DNA from: a bacterium
GTDB taxonomy: Bacteria; JAMCPX01
Assembly: GCA_021800575.1 (NCBI GenBank)
Contig: JAJYYW010000029.1
Coordinates: forward strand, 1-9,706
DNA: 9,706 bases
Reading direction: 5' to 3'
The translations under genes were made by a program, and so were the position numbers. Below, piece by piece: positions 1-8,149 of the stretch (its first letter is position 1; each line of letters opens with the position of its first letter). The notes under the pieces are model-generated. The model had not been told where the DNA came from and searched no databases. It saw only the letters and a program-made list of their open reading frames with translations.

Positions 1-2
1 TG

Positions 3-1307
3 CATACCCTGTACGAGCAGAGCCTCAAGGAGAAGGTGAAATATTATCCCGAATATTTTGTGACGAAACTGATCATTGAGAACAACACAGCAAAGGGCGT
101 CGTGGCGATCGACATGAAAACGAGCACGGTACACGTCTTTGCCGCAAAAGCGGTCATGATTGCGACCGGCGGTGCAGGCAGGATATACAGGATCTCATCC
201 AACGCGCACGAATCCACGGGTGATGCACTTTCCCTGATTTACAAGGAAGGCCTTCCCCTCATGGACCTTGAATTTACCCAGTTCCACCCGACGGGCATCT
301 ACCCGCTCGGCATCCTCATCACCGAGGGTGTCCGGGGTGAGGGCGGATACCTCGTCAACAGCAAGGGCGAACGGTTCATGGAAAAATATGCACCCGATAT
401 GAAAGACCTTGCGCCGAGGGACATCACCTCCCGCGCAATTTACACGGAGATCCAGGAAGGCAGGGGAGTCGGACCCAAGAAGGACCACGTACTCCTGCAG
501 ATCCACCACATCGGGAGGGAGAAGATACTGGAACGGCTTCCAGAGATATACAAGTTTGCGATCACCTATGCCGGTGTCGACTGTACGAAGGAGCCCATTC
601 CCGTGGCGCCGACCATGCACTACTTCATGGGCGGCATTCCGACCAACGCCCACAGCAACGTCATCAGGGATGAAAAGGGCACGCCGGTGACCGGGCTGTA
701 CGCAGGCGGTGAGGCAGCATGCGAATCCGTGCACGGGGCGAACAGACTCGGTGCGAATTCATTGGTCGATACGACGGTCTTCGGCAGGCGTGCAGGAAAA
801 CACATGTACGACTTTGTCCAGCAGGCGGACCGGCCGGTCCTTCCCAAGGACGCTGTCGAGAGTACGGTGAAGATGGTCGAGTGGCTCCTGACCGGCAACG
901 GTAAGGAAAACGTATCAAAGCTGCGGGAAGACATGCAGTCACTGCTCTGGGAGACCGCTGCTGTTTTCCGGGAAGAGAAGCTCCTAAAAAAAGGCCTGAA
1001 AGATATCAAGGTGTTACAGGAACGCTACAAGAACATCGGAATCAGCGACAAGGGCACCAATTTCAACATGCAGATGAAAGATGCCATTGAGCTCGGCAAC
1101 ATGCTCGAGTATGCCGAGGTTGTCCTGGCATCTGCTGATTTCCGGAAGGAAAGCCGCGGCGCCCATTCACGGACAGACTATCCGAAGCGCGATGACGTCA
1201 AGTTCCTCAAGCACACCCTCGCAACCAAGGGCAAGGACGGCAGACCCGAGATGAAACAGAAGGATGTTGTCATAACCAGGTATCAGCCGCAAGAAAGAAA
1301 ATACTGA
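3..1307 (+). CDS. sdhA: Succinate dehydrogenase/fumarate reductase flavoprotein subunit, 5'-truncated
   Basis: This is the FAD-carrying catalytic subunit that interconverts succinate and fumarate. The window opens inside the gene: the reading frame is open from base 3, and the GTG at 36 is an internal Val, since the codons before it ([11 protein letters not shown]) also read as SdhA. About 434 residues are present; family members are commonly near 590, so roughly the first quarter, with the FAD-binding dinucleotide fold and the FAD-linking His, is missing. Counting from base 3, visible landmarks are TGGAGRIY (55-62), HPTGI (95-99), the TE pair (107-108), the catalytic Arg in PRD (139), HYFMGG (206-211) and [10 protein letters not shown] (245-254). 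The spacing from HPTGI to the TE pair and to the Arg equals that of E. coli SdhA (His242, Thr254/Glu255, Arg286). The C-terminal SRTDYP region is typical. The sequence alone cannot decide between dehydrogenase and fumarate reductase as the main direction. sdhB follows after 12 bases. Confidence 0.96.
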   Translation, partial: HTLYEQSLKEKVKYYPEYFVTKLIIENNTAKGVVAIDMKTSTVHVFAAKAVMIATGGAGRIYRISSNAHESTGDALSLIYKEGLPLMDLEFTQFHPTGIYPLGILITEGVRGEGGYLVNSKGERFMEKYAPDMKDLAPRDITSRAIYTEIQEGRGVGPKKDHVLLQIHHIGREKILERLPEIYKFAITYAGVDCTKEPIPVAPTMHYFMGGIPTNAHSNVIRDEKGTPVTGLYAGGEAACESVHGANRLGANSLVDTTVFGRRAGKHMYDFVQQADRPVLPKDAVESTVKMVEWLLTGNGKENVSKLREDMQSLLWETAAVFREEKLLKKGLKDIKVLQERYKNIGISDKGTNFNMQMKDAIELGNMLEYAEVVLASADFRKESRGAHSRTDYPKRDDVKFLKHTLATKGKDGRPEMKQKDVVITRYQPQERKY

Positions 1308-1313
1308 GGAGGT
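1306..1313 (+). promoter_or_regulatory. Strong ribosome-binding site deciding the GTG start of sdhB
   Basis: The sequence GAGGAGGT overlaps the last two bases of the sdhA stop codon and sits 6 bases before the GTG at 1320. It is a near-perfect anti-Shine-Dalgarno match. It supports GTG as the true start, as no ATG in this frame lies close by, and it suggests translational coupling of sdhB to sdhA. Confidence 0.8.
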
Positions 1314-1319
1314 AGTACA

Positions 1320-2021
1320 GTGAAGGTAACATTCAAAATACAGAAGTTTAGCCCTGAGAACGATACAAAGCCGTCATTCAAGGAGTACACGGTTGAAGCA
1401 CAGCCCAACTCGACGATTCTCGACTGTCTCAACGATATACGGTGGCATCAGGATGAAACGCTTTCGTTCAGGCGATCCTGCGGGCACGCTATATGCGGTT
1501 CCTGCGCCATGAACATCAACGGCAAGAACGGCCTTGCCTGCCAGACACACGTGCAGGACCTGAAGCCGGGAACGATAACCGTACGGCCGCTCCCGTCATT
1601 CCCGATCATCAAGGATCTGGTCGTTGACCTTGAGAAGTTCTACGCGAAATTCAATAAGATTAAACCGTACCTGATCAATGATGAACCGGTACCGGAGAAG
1701 GAACGGCTGCAGTCGCCGGATCAGCAGAAGTTGATCGAGGAATCGACAACCTGTATCCTCTGTGCGGCTTGTACCTCATCCTGCCCTTCGTTCTGGGCTG
1801 ACGACGAGTATCTTGGTCCGTCGGCTCTGCTGAAGGCATACCGGTACATATTCGACACACGGGATACCGGTGCCGAAGAACGGCTCAGCGTCGTCAATGA
1901 CAAGCACGGCGTTTTCAGGTGCCACACCATATTTAACTGCAATGAGGCGTGTCCGAAGGACATCAATATCACGAACCATATAGCGCAACTCAAAACAGCC
2001 CTCGTGACAACAAAGTTATAA
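1320..2021 (+). CDS. sdhB: Succinate dehydrogenase/fumarate reductase iron-sulfur subunit
   Basis: This 233-residue electron-transfer subunit carries electrons between the SdhA flavin and the membrane quinone site. The N-terminal plant-ferredoxin-like domain holds the 2Fe-2S ligands Cys54, Cys59, Cys62 and Cys74 (motif SCGHAICGSCAMNING, then LAC). The C-terminal helical domain holds Cys145, Cys148, Cys151 and Cys155 (CILCAACTSSCP) and Cys201, Cys207 and Cys211 (CHTIFNCNEACP). By analogy with E. coli SdhB, Cys145/148/151/211 would bind the 4Fe-4S cluster and Cys155/201/207 the 3Fe-4S cluster. Length is normal for the family. The first loop has GHA where many homologues have REG, a mild variant that keeps the cysteines. 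The start is GTG, backed by a strong ribosome-binding site. No membrane-anchor gene (sdhC/sdhD) follows; if one exists in this operon it must lie upstream of the window. Confidence 0.96.
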   Translation: MKVTFKIQKFSPENDTKPSFKEYTVEAQPNSTILDCLNDIRWHQDETLSFRRSCGHAICGSCAMNINGKNGLACQTHVQDLKPGTITVRPLPSFPIIKDLVVDLEKFYAKFNKIKPYLINDEPVPEKERLQSPDQQKLIEESTTCILCAACTSSCPSFWADDEYLGPSALLKAYRYIFDTRDTGAEERLSVVNDKHGVFRCHTIFNCNEACPKDINITNHIAQLKTALVTTKL

Positions 2022-2036
2022 GGAGTAGAGGTTACT

Positions 2037-3206
2037 ATGAATATACATGAATATCAGGCGAAAGAATTAATGACGAAGTTCGGGGTCCCGGTGCCCAAGG
2101 GCAAACCGGCATTCTCCGCAGATGAGGCATACACGGTGGCGCAGCAGCTCGGGGTCAGCAAATTCGTGGTCAAGGCGCAGATCCACGCCGGCGGCAGGGG
2201 CAAGGGCGGCGGTGTGAAGCTCGTCAACACGCCGGAAGAGGTCAAGGAGGTTGCATCGAAGATGATCGGTATGACCCTCGTGACGCACCAGACCGGCCCG
2301 GAGGGCAAGCTCGTCAAGAAGGTGTATATCGAAGAAGCAGGTGCAATCGCCAAGGAACTTTACCTCGGCATGATCATCGACCGGACTTCCAAGCAGATCG
2401 TGGTAATGGCGAGTACCGAAGGCGGTATGGAGATAGAAGAGGTCGCTGCAAAGACCCCGGAAAAGATCATCAAGGAGTTTATCGATCCCGTGGCCGGGAT
2501 CCAGGATTTCTATGGAAGGAAGATCGCCTACAAACTGGGGCTTACCGGTGACCTGGTGGGCAAATTTGCGAAGTTCGTCAAGGCACTCTACCGGATGTTT
2601 CTGGAGCTGGATTGCAGCCTCGTCGAGATCAACCCGCTGGTCCTGACCAGGGACAACAACATCTTTGCGCTCGATGCGAAGATCAATTTCGACGACAACG
2701 CCCTGTTCCGGCATAAGGATATCGAGGCACTGCGGGATGTTGATGAGGAAGATGCGAAAGAACTTGATGCAAAATCCCATGGCCTGAGCTATGTGAGTCT
2801 GAACGGGAATATCGGCTGTATGGTGAATGGCGCCGGGCTGGCGATGTCAACCATGGACATCATCAAGTTTTACGGCGGTGAGCCGGCGAACTTCCTTGAT
2901 GTCGGCGGCGGAGCGTCGAAAGAACAGGTGACCCACGCATTCAAGATCATACTGTCGGATGACAAGGTGCAAGGCATCCTGGTGAATATCTTCGGCGGTA
3001 TCATGAAATGCGACGTGATCGCAGCGGGAGTTATCGCTGCAGCAAAAGAGGTGAACCTGAGCGTACCCCTCGTGGTAAGGCTGGAAGGTACGAACGTTGA
3101 GCTCGGCAAAAAAATGCTTGATGAGTCGGGGCTGAATCTGATAACAGCCACAGGTATGGCAGATGCTGCCGAGAAAGTGGTAAAGGCTGTGAGAGGTGAG
3201 CTATGA
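2037..3206 (+). CDS. sucC: Succinyl-CoA synthetase (ADP/GDP-forming) beta subunit
   Basis: SucC pairs with SucD to interconvert succinyl-CoA and succinate with substrate-level phosphorylation; it carries the nucleotide site and part of the succinate site. At 389 residues it is within one residue of E. coli SucC and lines up almost without gaps. An N-terminal ATP-grasp domain (about 1-240) contains Lys46, the Gly-Arg-Gly loop at 53-55 and Glu99. The Mg-nucleotide ligands Asn199 (in EINP, 197-200) and Asp213 are present. The C-terminal CoA-ligase domain contains NGAG (264-267), a DVGGGA segment (288-293) and the succinate-binding GIM (321-323). The ATG at 2037 follows AAGGAG at 2020-2025. The stop overlaps the sucD start in an ATGA junction, which implies coupled translation and equal amounts of the two subunits. 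Whether ADP or GDP is preferred cannot be read safely from this sequence. Confidence 0.97.
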   Translation: MNIHEYQAKELMTKFGVPVPKGKPAFSADEAYTVAQQLGVSKFVVKAQIHAGGRGKGGGVKLVNTPEEVKEVASKMIGMTLVTHQTGPEGKLVKKVYIEEAGAIAKELYLGMIIDRTSKQIVVMASTEGGMEIEEVAAKTPEKIIKEFIDPVAGIQDFYGRKIAYKLGLTGDLVGKFAKFVKALYRMFLELDCSLVEINPLVLTRDNNIFALDAKINFDDNALFRHKDIEALRDVDEEDAKELDAKSHGLSYVSLNGNIGCMVNGAGLAMSTMDIIKFYGGEPANFLDVGGGASKEQVTHAFKIILSDDKVQGILVNIFGGIMKCDVIAAGVIAAAKEVNLSVPLVVRLEGTNVELGKKMLDESGLNLITATGMADAAEKVVKAVRGEL

Positions 3207-4165
3207 GTATACTGGTCAATAAGAATACGAGAGTGATTGTGCAGGGTATAACCGGAAAGGATGGTATGTTTCATACCCTCCAGTGCCGGGACTATGGAAC
3301 GAAGATCGTCGGTGGCGTGACCCCGGGCAAGGGCGGGAGCAACGTAGAAGGTATCCCCGTGTTCAATACCGTTGCCGAGGCTGTGGCAGCGACCAAACCG
3401 AATGCGTCCATGATCTTTGTTCCGCCTCCGTTCGCAGCGGATGCCATTATGGAAGCAGCGGATGCTGGTATCGAGCTCGTTGTCTGTATTACCGAGGGAA
3501 TTCCGACCCTTGATATGCTTAAGGTATCGGCTTATCTTAAGGGCAAGAAGACGAGGCTCATAGGCCCGAATTGTCCCGGCGTCATAACTCCCGGTGAAGC
3601 AAAACTCGGCATAATGCCGGCACGGATACATAAACCCGGAACGATAGGAATCATATCGAGGAGCGGAACTCTGACGTACGAAGCGGTGTACCAGCTTACC
3701 CTCCTGGGACTCGGTCAGTCGACGGCAATCGGTATCGGCGGCGATCCTATCATCGGGACCAATTTTATTGATGCGCTCGAGGCGTTCAATAACGACCCCA
3801 AGACAGAGGCCATCATTATGATGGGAGAGATCGGCGGAACTGCAGAAGATGATGCTGCGCAGTACATTAAGAAGTACGTGAAAAAACCCGTCGTTGCCTT
3901 TATAGCAGGCCAAACTGCACCGAAGGGCAAGAGAATGGGACATGCCGGAGCGATAATAACCGGCGGCAAGACAACAGCACAGGATAAGATTGAAACCCTT
4001 GAGTCTGTCGGTATAAAGGTCTCAAGAAGTCCGGCTGAGATAGGTCAGACCATGTACGATCTGCTGAAACAGGTCAAGGCCAGGAAAAAGAAGCCGGCAG
4101 CAGTAAAGGCGAAGATGAAAGCGAAAGCGAAGAAGCCTGCCGCTAAGAAAGCGAAGAAAAGATAA
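3203..4165 (+). CDS. sucD: Succinyl-CoA synthetase alpha subunit with a Lys/Ala-rich C-terminal tail
   Basis: SucD is the subunit that binds CoA and is transiently phosphorylated on an active-site histidine. The N-terminal CoA-binding Rossmann domain shows GITGKDG (15-21) and GGVTPGKGG (37-45). The phosphorylated residue is His247 in GHAGAI, matching His246 of E. coli SucD, and the GEIGG loop (208-212) carries the Glu that contacts it. The enzyme core ends near residue 291, about the full length of E. coli SucD (289). A further 29 residues (292-320) are almost entirely Lys and Ala and form no part of the known fold. This tail is in frame, ends at a normal TAA and is followed by a normal ribosome-binding site (AAGGGGAA, 4171-4178) for korD, so it does not look like a frameshift artefact. 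The start overlaps the sucC stop by 4 bases. Function is certain for the core; the role of the tail is unknown. Confidence 0.97.
   Translation: MSILVNKNTRVIVQGITGKDGMFHTLQCRDYGTKIVGGVTPGKGGSNVEGIPVFNTVAEAVAATKPNASMIFVPPPFAADAIMEAADAGIELVVCITEGIPTLDMLKVSAYLKGKKTRLIGPNCPGVITPGEAKLGIMPARIHKPGTIGIISRSGTLTYEAVYQLTLLGLGQSTAIGIGGDPIIGTNFIDALEAFNNDPKTEAIIMMGEIGGTAEDDAAQYIKKYVKKPVVAFIAGQTAPKGKRMGHAGAIITGGKTTAQDKIETLESVGIKVSRSPAEIGQTMYDLLKQVKARKKKPAAVKAKMKAKAKKPAAKKAKKR
4076..4162 (+). other. Purine-rich low-complexity segment encoding the basic SucD tail
   Basis: This stretch codes for SucD residues 292-320. The composition is 14 Lys, 9 Ala, 2 Arg, 2 Pro, 1 Val and 1 Met, with no acidic residue. Short units such as AAAGCG recur, and PAA and KAK/KKAK words repeat in the protein. 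The style resembles histone H1-like or AlgP-like bacterial tails. The + strand is strongly purine-biased compared with the flanking code. Confidence 0.85.
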
Positions 4166-4183
4166 ACAGAAAGGGGAAAATAC

Positions 4184-4417
4184 ATGGCTGAAACACAGGC
4201 TGCAGAAAAAAAACAGCAGCAAAAACACAAAATAAAAATTATAGAAGAACGCTGTAAAGGGTGCGAAATATGTGTAGTTTACTGTCCCGAAGACGTTCTT
4301 GCAATGAAAGATCTCGTTGTGTCTGTTGCCAATTTGGACAAGTGTACCGGGTGCATGAGATGCGAACTGTTTTGTCCGGATTTCGCGATCTATGTAGATC
4401 TGCCGGAAAAATCGTAA
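4184..4417 (+). CDS. korD: 2-oxoglutarate:ferredoxin oxidoreductase, ferredoxin-like delta subunit
   Basis: This 77-residue protein is a two-cluster bacterial ferredoxin domain. It would carry electrons between the thiamine enzyme KorAB and free ferredoxin. The two 4Fe-4S motifs are complete: Cys24, Cys27, Cys30, Cys34 (CKGCEICVVYCP) and Cys54, Cys57, Cys60, Cys64 (CTGCMRCELFCP). In such proteins the last Cys of each motif usually ligates the other cluster. Ahead of the fold lies a short polar stretch rich in Gln, Lys and Glu (residues 2-16), partly encoded by a run of eight A at 4206-4213. No alternative start lies between this stretch and the first motif, so it is probably translated. The gene sits 18 bases after sucD and 34 bases before korA, the usual place for the delta subunit in D-A-B-C clusters. 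A stand-alone ferredoxin is possible but less likely in this context. Confidence 0.9.
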   Translation: MAETQAAEKKQQQKHKIKIIEERCKGCEICVVYCPEDVLAMKDLVVSVANLDKCTGCMRCELFCPDFAIYVDLPEKS

Positions 4418-4451
4418 CTGCGAATCATTTGAGAAACCTTGAGGAGGAACA

Positions 4452-5603
4452 ATGGAGAAAAAGGCATTACTGATATCGGGAAACGAAGCGTGTGTTGAAG
4501 GTGCGCTCTATGCAGGTATTCAATTCTATGCAGGATATCCTATCACACCTTCATCCGAAATACCCGAAGGACTTGCGAGAAAGCTGCCGAAGTACGGCGG
4601 CGTTATGATACAGATGGAAGACGAGATCGCGGCAATGGCAGCAACGATCGGCGCTTCGCTCACAGGGAAAAAAGCGATGACGGCAACGAGTGGGCCGGGT
4701 TTTTCTCTAAAGCAGGAAAACCTTGGATTTGCCTCGTTTAACGAGGTTCCCTGCGTGATCGTCAATGTTATGCGGGGAGGCCCGAGTACAGGGGCACCCA
4801 CCGGTCCGTCACAGGGAGATGTCATGCAGGCGCGGTGGGGTACCCACGGAGATCACCCGATTGTAGCACTTGCACCCAATTCTATCCCCGAAATCTTTAC
4901 GGAAACGGTACGGGGATTCAACATCACCGAGAAGTTCAGGATACCGGTCATTCTCCTGCTCGACGAGATTATAGCGCACATGCGGGAGAGAATCATATTT
5001 CCGGAAAAAGGCGAGCTCGAAGTTGTGGACAGGCTCAAGCCGACCGTCCCTCCGGATCAATACAAACCGTTCGATGTGACGAACTCACCTCTTCCACTGG
5101 TACCTCCTATGGCGGCGTACGGATCGGGCTACAGGTTCCACGTGACCGGACTCAACCACAGGACAGACGGTTTTCCGACCAACAACGGGGACCTTATCGA
5201 AAAAGAAATGCACCGGATCATGGATAAAGTGGATCTGTACAAGAAGGACATATTCAAGACCGAGACCTACATGCTCGATGATGCCGAGGTCGCCATTGTT
5301 GCGTACGGCTCGTCGTCCCGGGCGGCGAAGTATGCCGTGAACGCACTGCGGGAACAGGGGATCAAGGCCGGTATGCTCAGGTACATAACGATTTGGCCGT
5401 TCGACGAAGCAGCTATCGAGAAGCTTGCGCAGAAGGTGAAATTTATCGTGGTTCCCGAGCTCAACTTCGGCCAGCTGATCCTCGAAGTGGAGCGGGCAGC
5501 AAAGGGCAAGACCAGGGTTTACGGTGTAAACAGGGTGAACATCGAAATTATTCACCCGCATGAGATCATAGAAAAAGTAAAGGAGCTGTTCCATGGCATT
5601 TGA
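4452..5603 (+). CDS. korA: 2-oxoglutarate:ferredoxin oxidoreductase alpha subunit
   Basis: KorA is the subunit that, with KorB, oxidatively decarboxylates 2-oxoglutarate to succinyl-CoA and reduces ferredoxin, or runs the reverse carboxylation. At 383 residues it has the length of alpha subunits that lack a fused gamma domain. The N-terminal pyrimidine-binding domain shows the signature YPITP (29-33), MEDE (55-58) with the Glu expected to contact thiamine diphosphate, TSGPG (79-83) and RGGPSTGAPT (108-117). The C-terminal part (about 265-383) is a transketolase-C-like domain II. A strong ribosome-binding site, GAGGAGGA (4441-4448), precedes the ATG. The end overlaps korB by 11 bases. The 2-oxoglutarate assignment comes mainly from its position after sucCD; related enzymes for pyruvate or branched-chain 2-oxoacids share these motifs. 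Confidence 0.92.
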   Translation: MEKKALLISGNEACVEGALYAGIQFYAGYPITPSSEIPEGLARKLPKYGGVMIQMEDEIAAMAATIGASLTGKKAMTATSGPGFSLKQENLGFASFNEVPCVIVNVMRGGPSTGAPTGPSQGDVMQARWGTHGDHPIVALAPNSIPEIFTETVRGFNITEKFRIPVILLLDEIIAHMRERIIFPEKGELEVVDRLKPTVPPDQYKPFDVTNSPLPLVPPMAAYGSGYRFHVTGLNHRTDGFPTNNGDLIEKEMHRIMDKVDLYKKDIFKTETYMLDDAEVAIVAYGSSSRAAKYAVNALREQGIKAGMLRYITIWPFDEAAIEKLAQKVKFIVVPELNFGQLILEVERAAKGKTRVYGVNRVNIEIIHPHEIIEKVKELFHGI

Positions 5604-6411
5604 ATACGAAAAGTACATACGGAAAGGCACACTTCCCCATATATGGTGCCCGGGATGCGGTCACGGCATTGTCATGAAATCACTGCTCAGGGCGATCGAC
5701 GGCCTGAAGCTGGATAAGAACGACATCGCCGTTGTATCCGGTATCGGCTGTGCATCGCGGCTCCCCGGTTATCTGGACATGAACACCCTGCATACGACGC
5801 ACGGACGCGCACTTGCGTTCGCAACGGGTATCAGGCTTTCCAATCCAAAGCTCAAGGTCATCGTGGTAAGCGGCGACGGCGACGCGGCGGCCATCGGCGG
5901 AAACCACTTCATCCATGCAGCACGGCGGAACATCGAAATAACCCTGCTCGTGTTCAACAACTCGATCTACGGTATGACCGGCGGCCAGGTTGCGCCGACA
6001 ACACCGCTCGGGGCGATTGCAACCACCATGCCGTACGGAAACATCGACCCGCCTTTCGATATCGTGAAACTTGCAGAGGGTGCGGGGGCGACGTTCGTTG
6101 CACGGACAACATCGTACCACACTGCACAGACGGAACAGCTGATCAAGCAGGCGATCATGCACAAGGGATTCTCAGTGATCGACATCATCGATGCGTGCCC
6201 GGTCCAGTTCGGCAGGAGGAACAAGCCGAAGGAAGCACCTGATATGATGCAGATACAGAAGGACAATTCCATGCCGATCCAGCTGGCACAGAAGAAGACA
6301 CCGGAAGAGATTGCAGGCAAGATCATTACAGGTGTATTTGTAAAGAAAGACCTGCCCTCCTACATGGATACGTACTACACGACGATTATACCCAAGGCCC
6401 AGGCTAAATAA
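5593..6411 (+). CDS. korB: 2-oxoglutarate:ferredoxin oxidoreductase beta subunit (TPP-binding)
   Basis: KorB carries thiamine diphosphate and one 4Fe-4S cluster. Its 272 residues include the thiamine-diphosphate motif that starts at GDGD (94-97) and ends in NNSIYG (122-127), the GDG-to-NN signature of the family. Four cysteines sit where the beta-subunit cluster ligands are expected: Cys19 and Cys22 in WCPGCGHG, Cys53 in GIGC and Cys202 in ACPVQFGRRN. The ATG at 5593 lies inside the end of korA and is preceded by AGGAG at 5581-5585, so translation of the two catalytic subunits is coupled. Gene order and context support 2-oxoglutarate as substrate; motifs alone only show a 2-oxoacid:ferredoxin oxidoreductase. 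Confidence 0.94.
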   Translation: MAFEYEKYIRKGTLPHIWCPGCGHGIVMKSLLRAIDGLKLDKNDIAVVSGIGCASRLPGYLDMNTLHTTHGRALAFATGIRLSNPKLKVIVVSGDGDAAAIGGNHFIHAARRNIEITLLVFNNSIYGMTGGQVAPTTPLGAIATTMPYGNIDPPFDIVKLAEGAGATFVARTTSYHTAQTEQLIKQAIMHKGFSVIDIIDACPVQFGRRNKPKEAPDMMQIQKDNSMPIQLAQKKTPEEIAGKIITGVFVKKDLPSYMDTYYTTIIPKAQAK

Positions 6412-6430
6412 TGAGGAACAGGAGTAGACA

Positions 6431-6982
6431 ATGAGTAAAAATACAGAGATTAGGTTAGGCGGAGAAGGCGGCCAGGGGTTGATACTCGCCGGTGTCATAC
6501 TCGCATCGGCAGCTCTTCTGGAAGGCAAGAATGCTGCACAGTCCCAGTACTACGGTCCCGAATCACGCGGCGGCATCAGTAAATCAGAGGTCGTTATCAG
6601 CGACGGTGAGATCATTTATCCCGAGGTTGCTGACCCGGACCTTGTGCTCGTTTTGTCCGATGTGGCGATCGGTCCCTATACCAGGGATATCAGGCGTGAC
6701 GATGCCCTGGTCGTGTTCGATGCCGACACGGTCAAAAAGGTTCCGGACCTCAAACACGGGAAAATTTACAAACTGCCTTTTACCATGACCGCACACGATA
6801 AACTCGGCAAACCGTTTATAGCCAACATCATTGCGCTGGGAGCGATCGTCGGGCTGACCAATGTCGTCAGCAGGGAGTCGATTGAAAAAGCGGTTCTCGC
6901 ACGGGTCCCGAAGGGTACGGAGGAATTGAACAAAACAGCCCTTTTTGAGGGTTTTGAGCTTGCAAAAACAATAAAAAAATAG
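6431..6982 (+). CDS. korC: 2-oxoglutarate:ferredoxin oxidoreductase gamma subunit
   Basis: This 183-residue protein is the gamma domain of 2-oxoacid:ferredoxin oxidoreductases, encoded as a separate polypeptide. In solved relatives this domain helps bind CoA and packs against alpha and beta. The glycine-rich motif GGEGGQG (10-16) and the YGPESRGG motif (41-48) are both intact and diagnostic. Length is normal. The gene starts 19 bases after korB with GGAG at 6420-6423, and it ends 13 bases before the aminotransferase, so it closes the kor block without any visible terminator. Confidence 0.94.
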   Translation: MSKNTEIRLGGEGGQGLILAGVILASAALLEGKNAAQSQYYGPESRGGISKSEVVISDGEIIYPEVADPDLVLVLSDVAIGPYTRDIRRDDALVVFDADTVKKVPDLKHGKIYKLPFTMTAHDKLGKPFIANIIALGAIVGLTNVVSRESIEKAVLARVPKGTEELNKTALFEGFELAKTIKK

Positions 6983-6995
6983 AAAGGACGTCTCT

Positions 6996-8132
6996 ATGAA
7001 GAAGTATTTGTTAACACCAGGTCCAACAGAACTGCCGGCAAGGGTTTTACTGTCAATGGCGCACCCGATAATCCACCACAGGGCGCCGGAATTCCTGCCG
7101 GTTCTGGAACAGGCGCGTGAGGGTTTAAAGTGGCTTTTCAAGACGAAGAACGAGGTACTCATACTTGCTTCATCCGGTACCGGGGCCATGGAGGGCGCTG
7201 TCACGAATTTTCTCTCCAAAGGAGACAAGGTCATCACTGTGAACGGCGGCAAATTCGGGGAACGCTGGGGACAGATATGCAAAGCCTACGGCGTTGAGGC
7301 CGATGTTATCAATGTCGAATGGGGACAGTCCGTTGATCCCGAAAAAATAAAAGAAGCGATTAAGAAGAACCCTGATGTCAAGGGAGTATATTTCCAGGCA
7401 ACGGAAACATCCACCGGCGTCGTCCACCCGGTCAAGGAGATCGCAAAAATCGTCCACGAGAACAGCAATGCGCTGGTGGCCGTCGACGGTATCACGGGCG
7501 TCGGCGTGTTCGATCTTCCCATGGATGAATGGGGGATAGATATCCTCCTGACCGGATCCCAGAAGGCACTCATGCTCCCGCCGGGTCTTGCCTTTATCGG
7601 TATCAGCGACCGGGCATGGAAGATGAACGAGACGTCGACACTGCCGCGGTTTTATTTCAATTTCAGCAAAGAGCTGAAGAACATCGTGAAGAACCAGACT
7701 GCGTATACCCCTGCGATATCCCTTATCATTGGGCTCGGCGAGTCGTTGAAGATGATGAAGGAGGAAGGCCTCGACAATGTGTTCAAGCGTCATACCCTGC
7801 TTGCAGAAGCGACACGGAAAGGTGTCCAGGCCATGGGGCTCAAGCTGTACGCACCAAAGTCCCCGTCCAACTCACTGACCGCGGCATGTGCACCCGAGGG
7901 CATTGATTCGGGCAAGATCATCAGCTCGCTCGAAAAGGACTTCGGTATACGGGTCGCCAACGGCCAGGACCAGGCAAAGGGCAAGATATTCAGGGTTGCA
8001 CACATGGGATACTACGACAAGTCGGACATACTTTTCGTGCTTGCATCACTGGAGATAGTGCTGAACAAACTCGGGTATAAGGTTGACGCCGGGATCGGCG
8101 TCGGTGCCGCCGAGAAGGTGTTCATTGCATAA
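6996..8132 (+). CDS. Class V PLP-dependent aminotransferase (alanine/serine-glyoxylate type)
   Basis: This 378-residue protein belongs to the fold-type I, class V aminotransferases, a group that includes alanine-glyoxylate, serine-glyoxylate and serine-pyruvate aminotransferases; homologues are sometimes labelled small subunit of soluble hydrogenase. Visible landmarks are the N-terminal LTPGPTELP (5-14), the phosphate-binding loop SSGTGAME (59-66), the PLP-ring Asp164 in AVDGITG, and the Schiff-base Lys190 in TGSQKALMLPPG. The C-terminal domain has the substrate-carboxylate Arg in FRVAHMGY. It starts 13 bases after korC (AAAGGA at 6983-6988), so it appears to be co-transcribed with kor. The next gene is serA, and such aminotransferase/serA pairs suggest a role in serine metabolism, perhaps replacing SerC on 3-phosphohydroxypyruvate. 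That substrate is inference: the family also acts on glyoxylate, pyruvate and serine. No gene symbol is given for this reason. Confidence 0.9.
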   Translation: MKKYLLTPGPTELPARVLLSMAHPIIHHRAPEFLPVLEQAREGLKWLFKTKNEVLILASSGTGAMEGAVTNFLSKGDKVITVNGGKFGERWGQICKAYGVEADVINVEWGQSVDPEKIKEAIKKNPDVKGVYFQATETSTGVVHPVKEIAKIVHENSNALVAVDGITGVGVFDLPMDEWGIDILLTGSQKALMLPPGLAFIGISDRAWKMNETSTLPRFYFNFSKELKNIVKNQTAYTPAISLIIGLGESLKMMKEEGLDNVFKRHTLLAEATRKGVQAMGLKLYAPKSPSNSLTAACAPEGIDSGKIISSLEKDFGIRVANGQDQAKGKIFRVAHMGYYDKSDILFVLASLEIVLNKLGYKVDAGIGVGAAEKVFIA

Positions 8133-8149
8133 AGAAATTAAAGAATAAA

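Noticed and set aside
975..981. Run of seven A in sdhA as a possible programmed frameshift site
   Set aside because: The frame reads through to a normal SdhA C-terminus, and similar A7 runs occur in sucC and serA without consequence. No downstream stimulatory structure was evident.
2870..3943. Long minus-strand open frame of 357 codons opposite sucC and sucD
   Set aside because: It lies wholly antisense to two well-recognised genes, spans their junction, and its translation is rich in His, Arg, Cys and Ser with no recognisable domain. It is a codon-bias shadow.
4418..4451. Separate promoter for korA in the 34-base korD-korA gap
   Set aside because: The gap is mostly taken up by the korA ribosome-binding site, and no promoter boxes could be supported. 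A longer spacer within the operon is sufficient explanation.
6584..7282. Minus-strand open frame of 232 codons opposite korC and the aminotransferase
   Set aside because: It overlaps two clear + strand genes in antisense, lacks any recognisable motif and crosses their intergenic gap with no sign of its own ribosome-binding site.
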